The notes under the pieces were generated by a model, which had not been told where the DNA came from, did no database searches, and saw nothing but the letters and a program-made list of their open reading frames with translations. DNA of 19,801 nt from an uncultured Bacteroidales bacterium (GTDB lineage: Bacteria; Bacteroidota; Bacteroidia; Bacteroidales; P3), in assembly GCA_947176325.1 (NCBI GenBank), contig CAMWQD010000005.1, positions 1 to 19,801 on the forward strand, in the 5' to 3' direction. The translations under genes were made by a program, and so were the position numbers. Positions 1-6,846 of this stretch are shown one piece after another. The number at the start of each line of letters is the position of its first letter. The first letter of the stretch is position 1.

Positions 1-1490
1 TGCATGTATTTCTCCACCAATTCCAACATCTTGGTGGGGCTCTTGGCTACCTGATCGCGCAGTTTCTTGTCGTTGTAGGACTTGAGCGTGTTGATGATAC
101 CGTCAATCAAACCCTTGCTGAACACACCGTATTTTTCGTACACGGCACGTTGCTTCTTCAGGCATTCCGCCGAATCTTCGCAGCAAACGGGCAATTGCAG
201 GTATTTCTTCGCCTTTTCTTTGTTTTCGGCATGAAAGATATTCACATCCACATAGTTGTCTTTCGCAAACTTGAGGTTGTTCTTCATTTCGAAACCGTGA
301 CGGGCGGCCACGCAAAGACCGGCAATCAACAGATATACATTGGCCGAGCCGTCCGGAGCGCGGAATTCGGCGGTCTGTTTGTTCTGATAGTTCGGCTTGA
401 GTTTCCTTTCAAGCGGATTGGCGTTCACGGCCATGTTCTTGTCGGTTTCCCAGCCCAGAGGCACACGTACCAAGGCCGAGCGGTTGCGGTCGCCCCAGCA
501 GATGTTGGTGGGCGCTTCCTGATGGGGAACCAAACGGAAATACGACATGGGGTTGGTGTTGCCGAAAGCCGTCAACGAAGCGGCGCAATCCAGATAACCG
601 GCAATGGCTTTCTTCGCCGTGTCCGAAAGCTTGCGGGTGGCGTCGAGCATTTGGTTCTTGCCGTTCTTCATGATAGCGGTGTGGATGTGCATGCCGCTGC
701 CGGCCTTACCCACGGTGATTTTGGGCGAGAAGGTCACCAACAGGCCTTGTTCGTAGGCCATGGTGCGGAGAATCCACTTGCCGATGATGAGTTGGTCGGC
801 GGCTTCTTCCATGGGACAGGGCAGGAATTCGATTTCGTTCTGTTCGTAGTTCTTGCCGTCCATGCTGAAGTTGCCCACCTCCGAGTGTCCGTATTTGATG
901 CGGCAGCCGCAGGCGGCCATGGCCAACATCGCTTCCTTGCGGAAATTCTCGAATTTGGTATAGGGCGAGGATTCGTGATAGCCTCTTTGGTCGTCGGCCT
1001 TGAAAAGCTCGTCTTCGGGGCCAATGACATAATATTCCAGCTCACCCATGCAGTAGAAGTCGAAACCGGTCTTCTCGCGCATCACTTCGGCGGCACGGTG
1101 CATCACATAGGCGGGGTCGCTTTCAAAGGGCTTTCCGTCCTTGTCGTAGTAGGAGCAGAGCAAATCCAAGGTGGGGCGTTCCGCAAAAGGATTCATGTAG
1201 GCGGTGCGGTAGCGCGGAATCACATAGAGGTCGCTGGCACCCGCGTCGAGGTTCTTGAAGAGGCTCGATCCGTCCACACGTTCTCCGCAGCGCAGGATAG
1301 TGTCGATGTAATCCAGATCGTTCACCACGAAATTGAGGGTTTTGAGACGGCCGTCGCCCGCCACATAGCGGAAGTTGACCATTTCAATCTTGTTTTCCTC
1401 AATAAAGCGCAGAATGTCTTGCCGGGTAAAGTTCGCGGCAGGCTTCTGCAGGAATTGCACCAAGGGGTGCGGATTCATAGATATACTCAT
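1..1490 (-). CDS. glnA: Glutamine synthetase (3' end beyond window)
   Basis: ATP-dependent condensation of glutamate and ammonia to glutamine in the cytoplasm, the main ammonia-assimilation step. The reading frame is open from the ATG at 1490 to the window edge, 496 codons, so only a short C-terminal tail can be missing if it is the usual ~500-residue form. Visible family signatures: GERVDGSSLF (about residues 69-78), MGELEYYV (148-155, metal-binding Glu pair), GSGMHIH (264-270, ATP/ammonia region), then NRSALVRVP and AEFRAPDGSANVYL, the glutamate- and metal-binding strands. I see no NLYDLP-type adenylylation motif in the visible C-terminal part, so GlnE-type control is not indicated. A second ATG lies four codons in (1478). 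It diverges from a small lipoprotein gene. A -7 box (TATCTTTG) lies 20 bp upstream. Family assignment is secure; the GS subtype is less so. Confidence 0.93.
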   Translation of the reverse strand, partial: MSISMNPHPLVQFLQKPAANFTRQDILRFIEENKIEMVNFRYVAGDGRLKTLNFVVNDLDYIDTILRCGERVDGSSLFKNLDAGASDLYVIPRYRTAYMNPFAERPTLDLLCSYYDKDGKPFESDPAYVMHRAAEVMREKTGFDFYCMGELEYYVIGPEDELFKADDQRGYHESSPYTKFENFRKEAMLAMAACGCRIKYGHSEVGNFSMDGKNYEQNEIEFLPCPMEEAADQLIIGKWILRTMAYEQGLLVTFSPKITVGKAGSGMHIHTAIMKNGKNQMLDATRKLSDTAKKAIAGYLDCAASLTAFGNTNPMSYFRLVPHQEAPTNICWGDRNRSALVRVPLGWETDKNMAVNANPLERKLKPNYQNKQTAEFRAPDGSANVYLLIAGLCVAARHGFEMKNNLKFAKDNYVDVNIFHAENKEKAKKYLQLPVCCEDSAECLKKQRAVYEKYGVFSKGLIDGIINTLKSYNDKKLRDQVAKSPTKMLELVEKYM

Positions 1491-1510
1491 GATGGTTGGT
1501 TTTTAAAAAT

Positions 1511-1518
1511 CAAAGATA
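1511..1518 (-). promoter_or_regulatory. Putative -7 box for glnA
   Basis: On the minus strand this reads TATCTTTG, a perfect match to the Bacteroidetes primary-sigma -7 consensus TAnnTTTG, 20 bp upstream of the glnA ATG. I find no convincing TTG/TTTG -33 element at the usual 19-21 bp spacing, so this is consensus matching only. Confidence 0.5.
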
Positions 1519-1531
1519 CAAAGAAAATCCT

Positions 1532-1539
1532 TACCTTTG
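1532..1539 (+). promoter_or_regulatory. Putative -7 box for the small lipoprotein gene
   Basis: TACCTTTG is a perfect TAnnTTTG match, 37 bp upstream of the ATG at 1577. No clear -33 TTTG is present at the right distance. It lies only 13 bp from the opposing glnA -7 box, so the two promoters would share DNA and polymerase binding would probably be mutually exclusive. Confidence 0.45.
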
Positions 1540-1576
1540 CCATTGGATTTCCCTTTGGGGTAAATATTTGGAACGT

Positions 1577-1807
1577 ATGAGAAAGAATCGTTTTTTTGTG
1601 ATTGGCAGTATACTTGTCCTGAGTATCTTGTGCCTGGGCGTCTTCTCCTCCTGCTCCTCGCACAGAGGCGTAACGACGGTGGCCCGCACCCCCGATTTCT
1701 GCAACACCACATCCGGAGTCGCGGTGGCTCCTGTCGCCAAGAAACCGCATCCCGCACCGGCTCCCGACACGCCCATCGGCGGCAACTTCGCCGAAAAGCG
1801 CCGCTAA
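1577..1807 (+). CDS. Small predicted lipoprotein, unknown function
   Basis: A 76-residue protein. The N-terminus is a short basic region (MRKNR), a hydrophobic stretch and the sequence GVFSSC, which resembles a signal peptidase II lipobox with Cys at residue 26; the rest would be lipid-anchored in the envelope. The mature part is low in complexity, with a Pro/Ala-rich run (KKPHPAPAPD) near the C-terminus. An in-frame ATG exists upstream (1496), but it would place a hydrophilic segment before the signal peptide and lies upstream of the -7 box, so 1577 is preferred. The stop codon overlaps the stop of the convergent secreted-protein gene. I do not recognise a family. Coding status rests on the lipoprotein signal and promoter context. 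Confidence 0.6.
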   Translation: MRKNRFFVIGSILVLSILCLGVFSSCSSHRGVTTVARTPDFCNTTSGVAVAPVAKKPHPAPAPDTPIGGNFAEKRR

Positions 1808-3387
1808 TTCCGGTCTTCGTTGCGTTGTTCTATCATCAGCTTATTCATATAGAACACGTTCTGACGGCTTTTTCCCTTGCGCCGAGGGTTGAGAATCTGT
1901 TGGTATCCATAGGACAGCATACATCCCGGATACCAAGGCAAGAGACCCTCGCTCCATGTACGTTGCACTCGGTCGTTGGGCACGGAAGGTGCCAAACGGA
2001 ACGAGTGTAGAGGCGTAAATCCGCTTTCTTTTCCTATACTCCGATAAAACACCATTCCCTGCGACAGATAGGCGTAAAGAATCTTTTCCGCCACGGTATC
2101 CTGCACAAAAGCCGTAATCTTCGCCCTGTCGCTCTCCCTGCGCACATGATGAATGTCGAACACCGTGGAGGCGATGTCCCCGCATGCCGAATCCACCGCC
2201 GTATAAAAGGCGTTCTTGTATTGATAGCCGTCGAAAGAGGTACGGGTGTAGGGCATCATGCGTCCGTAGAAATCATACGAAACATCGGTTGTGGTGGTGA
2301 TGAGCCGGTCGTAGGTCTCGCCCAATAGGTGAAAGGCGCCGTCCTGCGCCCAAAAATAGAGCTCGCACAGATAGTCGGGCAGAATAAAGCGTCCGTTGGC
2401 TCTCTGCCGCACCGAATTCAACTTATAGCTTTCCTCCGCGCTCATCAGGCTGTCCACGCCTTGAAAATCCAAATAATAGTGCAGGTTGAAGGCCGTTTGC
2501 CTTCCGTTTTCGTAGCGGCAGGTGAAAAGCCCCGCCGTTTCGGTGCCCCGGTCGTAGTGGGAGGTGTGCTGTTTGGAACTTTCGGTGTTCCATGTGCCGC
2601 CCACAAGAAACGCATCGTTCCCGTCGGCGAGGATACGCCCGTCGGTGAGGCGCAAATCCGAACGCGGACTCGAAAGGGTCAACGGGTTCATGGGTTCCGA
2701 AAACATATCGCCGACCACAATGTGCAGGTCTTTTTCCCGAATTTCCCTGTCGCGGAAAAGGAAATAGGTTTTGTGTGAAGCGAAATCCCACTGCACGTCG
2801 CAAAGGTCGTAGTCTTTGGAAGACGCCACCGATACCGAGCGCAACGAATCCGTGGCGCCGTCGAAGGCATATTGCACATAGGCGTCGCGGGTATGCGCCA
2901 AAAAGAAAACTTGTTTGCCGTGCATGGCGATACTCTCGATTTCGGTCTTATACAGTTCGCTCACATCCACCGTGTGGTAGCGCTTGGCGTAGGTGCCGTC
3001 GGCCACGCAGACCGCAATTTCCAGAAAGGCGGGCAAGGAGGATTTCTCGGGAAGGGAAGTCAGGAAGAAACGCACGCTGTCTTCCTCAATTTCGTAGCAC
3101 GCATAGCGGTAGACGCTTTCGGTGGCCAAAGCCGCCTCCCAGCGCAGGACAAGATTTTCATCGTAGAAATAAAGCTTGCGCTCGGCGCGGGGCGAGAACA
3201 AATCGTTCTGCCGCATCACCACCATAACGCCCAGCTGCCCCAAGGAAACAAGAGAAAAAGGCGTGTCGTCTTCCGAAACGGGAAGTTCGGCCCTGCAGGG
3301 AGGCGCAAACTGCGCCCGCACCCCCTGCCCCGCCCCTATGAGGAGGCATGCTGTCAAAAGCACACAAAATAAAATCCGTCTACACAT
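1804..3387 (-). CDS. Secreted protein of unknown function
   Basis: A 527-residue protein from the ATG at 3387. The N-terminus (MCRRILFCVLLTACLLIGAG, ending ...VRA before QF) is a good Sec signal peptide with a likely signal peptidase I site, so the product is exported to the periplasm or surface. The frame opens at 3417, but that start overlaps hemW and adds ten residues in front of the signal peptide, so 3387 (10 bp after the hemW stop) is chosen. The mature chain has many short strand-rich segments (for example LYFYDENLVLRWEA, VFFLAHTRDAYVQYAF, TYFLFRDREI), suggestive of a beta-propeller-like or all-beta fold, which is inference only. No catalytic motif is evident. It is probably co-transcribed with hemW and the histidine kinase. 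It ends in TAG at 1804-1806. Confidence 0.8.
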   Translation of the reverse strand: MCRRILFCVLLTACLLIGAGQGVRAQFAPPCRAELPVSEDDTPFSLVSLGQLGVMVVMRQNDLFSPRAERKLYFYDENLVLRWEAALATESVYRYACYEIEEDSVRFFLTSLPEKSSLPAFLEIAVCVADGTYAKRYHTVDVSELYKTEIESIAMHGKQVFFLAHTRDAYVQYAFDGATDSLRSVSVASSKDYDLCDVQWDFASHKTYFLFRDREIREKDLHIVVGDMFSEPMNPLTLSSPRSDLRLTDGRILADGNDAFLVGGTWNTESSKQHTSHYDRGTETAGLFTCRYENGRQTAFNLHYYLDFQGVDSLMSAEESYKLNSVRQRANGRFILPDYLCELYFWAQDGAFHLLGETYDRLITTTTDVSYDFYGRMMPYTRTSFDGYQYKNAFYTAVDSACGDIASTVFDIHHVRRESDRAKITAFVQDTVAEKILYAYLSQGMVFYRSIGKESGFTPLHSFRLAPSVPNDRVQRTWSEGLLPWYPGCMLSYGYQQILNPRRKGKSRQNVFYMNKLMIEQRNEDRN

Positions 3388-3397
3388 CTCGCTGTTC

Positions 3398-4531
3398 TTA
3401 AAAAAATTCCACGGCAATGCCGTCCGTCAAAAAGCGGCGGGAGTCCGGCACCCGATAGCCTTTCGGCGTAGGTTCCAAGTTGCCCAGCCTGCATTGCCGC
3501 TCGGCCTGCCGTGCAAAATCCGCCTGCAAGGAGGGCGGGAAACGCCGCAAGTTCTCTTCTTCCACGCCCCATACCGTCCGCAAAGCCGTCATCACATATT
3601 CGTGATACAAATCCTTTTCGCTCAAGGTTTCGCCTTGCCTGCTGCCCACGGGGTCGGTCACGTAGGCCGTCAAATCCGATGCATTCCACACACGTCGGTT
3701 TCCGAAAAAGGAATGTGCGGAAGCGCCAAGCCCCACATAGGGACGCGCGCGCCAATAGTTCGTGTTGTGCACGGCGTACTTGCCCGCGCGCGCAAAATTC
3801 GAAATCTCGTAGGCCTCGTAACCTGTCTCGCGAGCAAACTGTTGCAGGTAAAGATACTCCTTTTCGAGCAAAACCTCATCGGCTATCCTCACCATCCCCT
3901 TTTCCAACTGCTTCGCCAACAAGGTGCCGGGCTCCACGGTGAGCGCATAGGCGGAAAAATGCGGCACGGAAAGTTCGGCAAGACGGGCAAGGTTTTCTTT
4001 CCAACGGCTTTGTGGTTCCTTGTCGTACAGGCCGAAAATCAAGTCTACCGAAAGGTTTTCGAAACCCGATTTACGGGCGTTCTCCACTGCCTGCACGGCT
4101 TCCTGCCCCGTATGGCCTCGGTTCAACCGCTTCAAGTCCTCGTCGAAAAACGACTGTATGCCTATGCTCAGCCGGCGTATCGGCGTATGTTGATACAGAC
4201 CCCGCAGATAGTCTTCGGAAAGTCCCTCCGGATTGGCTTCGAAGGTAGCCTCGCGCAGATTGGAGAAATCGAAGAACTCCGAAAGCGCCTCGAGCAGATC
4301 GGCATAGAAATCCACAGGCAGAAGGCTGGGCGTTCCCCCTCCTATATAGAGGGTTTCCGGTTTCACCACCGCCCCGCCGTATTCGCTTCGGCTCACAAAA
4401 GAGGCTTCCTGCAACAAGGCCTTTGCGTAGGCGGCCTGCATTTCGGCTGTCAGCCCCGCCCGCGAGAAAAATCCGCAGTAGGCGCATTTGCGGCGGCAAA
4501 AAGGAATATGGATGTAGAGTCCGGGATTCAT
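3398..4531 (-). CDS. hemW: HemW-like radical SAM heme chaperone
   Basis: A 377-residue cytoplasmic radical SAM enzyme of the coproporphyrinogen III oxidase-like (HemN/HemW) family. The start MNPGLYIHIPFC is typical of HemW. The [4Fe-4S] ligands fit CxxxCxxC (Cys12, Cys16, Cys19), and the SAM-binding glycine motif GGGTPSL lies at about 64-70. The length fits HemW (~375-400), which is shorter than true HemN (~450) and lacks HemN's N-terminal extension before the cluster motif. Proteins annotated HemN in this class are now mostly seen as heme-insertion chaperones rather than oxidases. The ATG overlaps the stop of the upstream histidine kinase gene (ATGA), implying translational coupling. The secreted-protein gene follows after 10 bp. 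Confidence 0.92.
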   Translation of the reverse strand: MNPGLYIHIPFCRRKCAYCGFFSRAGLTAEMQAAYAKALLQEASFVSRSEYGGAVVKPETLYIGGGTPSLLPVDFYADLLEALSEFFDFSNLREATFEANPEGLSEDYLRGLYQHTPIRRLSIGIQSFFDEDLKRLNRGHTGQEAVQAVENARKSGFENLSVDLIFGLYDKEPQSRWKENLARLAELSVPHFSAYALTVEPGTLLAKQLEKGMVRIADEVLLEKEYLYLQQFARETGYEAYEISNFARAGKYAVHNTNYWRARPYVGLGASAHSFFGNRRVWNASDLTAYVTDPVGSRQGETLSEKDLYHEYVMTALRTVWGVEEENLRRFPPSLQADFARQAERQCRLGNLEPTPKGYRVPDSRRFLTDGIAVEFF

Positions 4532-6081
4532 CGGTTCTTGACCTGCTTGCGTAGAACGATACGGAACACCGAGCCTTGCCCCGGAACGGTGCTGCGCACG
4601 AAAATCCTGCCTTCGTGGTATTCCTCCACAATCCGCTTGCAGAGCGACAGGCCCATGCCCCAGCCCCGGGTTTTGGTGGTGAAACCGGGGTCGAAGATCT
4701 TGGCGGCCAATCCTTGCGTCATGCCCTTTCCGTTGTCCTCCACATCAATGAAAACCGATTGATCGTTCTCGCTCAACTCGATACGGATTTCACCTTCCTT
4801 GTCTTCTATGGCATTGAGGGCGTTCTTGCAGAGGTTCTCCATAACCCACTCCAGCAGCGAAGCGTTGATTTGCGCCATCACCACCGCATCTTCGGGTTTG
4901 TTGATGATATAGCGTACCCGCGACGAACTGCGTCCCCGCAGATAATCCACCGCCCGATAGACCACCGGCACCACATTCTCCCAATTCAATTCGGGCACGG
5001 AGCCGATTTTTGAGAAACGATGGGTAACCAATTCTATCCGACGCACATCCTTTTCTATCTCGTGCAGGTTCTCGCGGGTCAGCACGGGGTTTTCCTCCAT
5101 ACGGTAGTAGTCTATCCACGCCAAAAGCGAGGAAAGCGGCGTGCCCAGCTGGTGGGCCGTTTCCTTCGACATGCCCCACCAAACCTGATTCTGCTCCATC
5201 TTCTGGGCGAAGTTGAGCATGAGCAGCACGCCCAGAATGGCCAACAGAAGCGTCACCAACAGCAACCACGCCATCATGCGCAGGTTGTGCAGCATCGCGG
5301 AAGAATAATAATACACATAACAGACATCACCGTCTTCTTCCGAGAGCATAATTTCAACAGGCTTGTTCTCGCGCGCCATATTGCGCATTTCCTTGGCCAC
5401 GGCCTCCCGCGAATAGAGGGTTTTCTCGTCCATGTTGGCGTAGGCCAGAATCACCCCGCCTCCCGAATCGGTCATCAGCACGGGCACATTGATGTCGGAG
5501 GTGGTCTGCAAGGCTTCGCGGCTGAAGGAATTTTCGAGGGAGGTGAAGATGTCGCGGATATTATAGAACACTTCCGAGGGCTTGAAGTAGAGTTTGTAGA
5601 CCATGCCCTGCGCGTCTATCAGAATGGGCGGGTAGGTGCTGTAGGCTTCGGCCAGGGCTTCGTCGAAGGTGGTGTGAAGCGATATGTCGATGTCGGGGTC
5701 GTGCGATTCGATGAGTTTGTCCTTGCCGTCGGTGAGGATAAAGGGACGGTTGTTGCGAAGAAGAATCCGCCGCAGTTGCTCGAATTCCCGCAACGAGGAG
5801 GGCGTGGGATCGAAAACACGCTCATAGACGAAAGACCACACCATGGCATACTGGCGCTCCTCGGTCTCCATATTGGCATAGAGGGTGCGCACCCGTTGTT
5901 CCAAGGCCTCCTGCCGCCGCATGGCATACGCCCAGTTCTGAATGCTCCGGCGTTCGTCCTTCGCCTTTTGCTTCACCAGCACCAAGGCATAGACCAAGGC
6001 GAAGGCCAGGACGGCGGTGGAAAAGAATATCAGCAGAAAGTTCAGTCGGTTGCTGCGCAACCGGGTTCCTCTACGCGCCAT
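4528..6081 (-). CDS. Membrane sensor histidine kinase (orphan)
   Basis: A 517-residue two-component sensor kinase. Transmembrane helices at about 13-36 and 268-290 bracket a ~230-residue extracytoplasmic sensor region without a domain I recognise. The kinase core is complete: H-box SKETAHQLGTPLSSLL with phospho-acceptor His310, N-box ENLCKNALNAIED (about 415-427), G1 DVEDNGKGM (446-454), F-box FDPGFTTK (463-470), and G2 GWGMGLSL (473-480). The frame extends upstream to 6234, but the ATG at 6081 starts directly before a basic segment and TM1 and avoids running into the divergent yiiX-like gene, so it is chosen. No response regulator gene lies nearby, so its partner must be elsewhere. Its TGA overlaps the hemW ATG. 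Confidence 0.93.
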   Translation of the reverse strand: MARRGTRLRSNRLNFLLIFFSTAVLAFALVYALVLVKQKAKDERRSIQNWAYAMRRQEALEQRVRTLYANMETEERQYAMVWSFVYERVFDPTPSSLREFEQLRRILLRNNRPFILTDGKDKLIESHDPDIDISLHTTFDEALAEAYSTYPPILIDAQGMVYKLYFKPSEVFYNIRDIFTSLENSFSREALQTTSDINVPVLMTDSGGGVILAYANMDEKTLYSREAVAKEMRNMARENKPVEIMLSEEDGDVCYVYYYSSAMLHNLRMMAWLLLVTLLLAILGVLLMLNFAQKMEQNQVWWGMSKETAHQLGTPLSSLLAWIDYYRMEENPVLTRENLHEIEKDVRRIELVTHRFSKIGSVPELNWENVVPVVYRAVDYLRGRSSSRVRYIINKPEDAVVMAQINASLLEWVMENLCKNALNAIEDKEGEIRIELSENDQSVFIDVEDNGKGMTQGLAAKIFDPGFTTKTRGWGMGLSLCKRIVEEYHEGRIFVRSTVPGQGSVFRIVLRKQVKNR

Positions 6082-6119
6082 AAAAATCGTATATGTCGCG
6101 AATTTCGTAAAAAAAACGC

Positions 6120-6127
6120 AATATTTG
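6120..6127 (+). promoter_or_regulatory. Weak -7-like box and strong RBS for the yiiX-like gene
   Basis: AATATTTG is one mismatch from TAnnTTTG, and a TCG (one mismatch from TTG) sits 21 bp upstream. Downstream, at 6141-6150, AAGGAGGAAG immediately precedes the ATG at 6152. This is a notably strong Shine-Dalgarno for this window, where most starts lack one, and it decides the start over the upstream in-frame ATG at 6017. Confidence 0.35.
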
Positions 6128-6151
6128 TCTCCGCATAATGAAGGAGGAAGC

Positions 6152-6811
6152 ATGAAAAGATTTTTTCGTATCGGACTTTTCCTGTTGCTGACGGCCACAA
6201 TTGCCTGCCACGGCAACGGACGGCGCGCGGGCAAGGGCTATGTTCCGCAGGAGGGCGATTTGTTGTTTGTGGTGGCCGACGCGTCGGCGTTCTCGGGGGC
6301 CATTGCCGATGCCACGGCGCAACGCGATTCGCTCAAGTTCTCGCATGTGGCGATAGTGGGGATGAAGGACGGACAGCCTTATGTGGTGGAGGCCTCGAGC
6401 CGCTGCGGAGTGTGCCGCACCGCATGGGACACGTTCTTTTCCTGCGCCCCGCAAATCAACGGCAAGCCCGGCGTGGTGGCGATGCGCGTGGTGGCCGACA
6501 GTTTCCCGGCAAGCCAAGCCCTCGCCCGCGCCGAATCGCACCTAGGCGAAGCCTACGACTGGTCTTTCCGCCCCGACAACGGCAAGATGTATTGCTCGGA
6601 GCTGGTATACGAGAGCTACCGCCTCAAGGACGGGCGGGCGCTGTTCAGCGCCCGCCCGATGAACTTCCGCGATGCCGAAGGCAATCTGCCCGATTTCTGG
6701 GTCTCCCTCTTTCAAGAATTGGGTGAGGACATTCCCGAAGGCCTGCCCGGCACCAACCCCAACGACCTTTCAAAAGAATCCTCCTTGGTGGAAATTTGGC
6801 GAGCTTTCTAA
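6152..6811 (+). CDS. YiiX-like permuted papain-fold lipoprotein
   Basis: A 219-residue predicted lipoprotein: MKRFFRIGLFLLLTATIAC ends in a lipobox (TIAC, Cys19). The mature part matches the YiiX / permuted NlpC-P60 (Peptidase_C92) layout. EGDLLFVV precedes His65 in FSHVAIVG, then VVEAS with Glu80, and the nucleophile candidate Cys148 lies in MYCSELVYESY. In permuted papain folds the His comes before the Cys, as seen here. Family members are thought to be thiol hydrolases acting on amide or ester bonds of peptidoglycan or lipids; the substrate here is unknown. It diverges from the histidine kinase and probably leads the three-gene plus-strand unit. It contains a perfect GC-rich inverted repeat (6631-6658). 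Confidence 0.85.
   Translation: MKRFFRIGLFLLLTATIACHGNGRRAGKGYVPQEGDLLFVVADASAFSGAIADATAQRDSLKFSHVAIVGMKDGQPYVVEASSRCGVCRTAWDTFFSCAPQINGKPGVVAMRVVADSFPASQALARAESHLGEAYDWSFRPDNGKMYCSELVYESYRLKDGRALFSARPMNFRDAEGNLPDFWVSLFQELGEDIPEGLPGTNPNDLSKESSLVEIWRAF
6631..6658. repeat. Perfect 13-bp inverted repeat with 2-nt spacer
   Basis: Left arm CGGGCGGGCGCTG (6631-6643), spacer TT, right arm CAGCGCCCGCCCG (6646-6658), with no mismatch. It lies inside the yiiX-like coding region over codons for DGRALFSARP. The transcript could form an exceptionally stable GC stem. No T-run follows, so it is not a classical intrinsic terminator. Confidence 0.9.
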
Positions 6812-6846
6812 AAAAGATTATCTTCGCTATATACACCGAAAGCCCC

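Noticed and set aside
150..1580. 476-codon plus-strand open frame antisense to glnA
   Set aside because: The minus strand encodes a clear glutamine synthetase; the antisense frame has no recognisable motifs and reflects GC-rich codon bias.
3176..4762. 528-codon plus-strand open frame across hemW and its neighbours
   Set aside because: It overlaps three well-supported minus-strand genes and lacks motifs or a signal.
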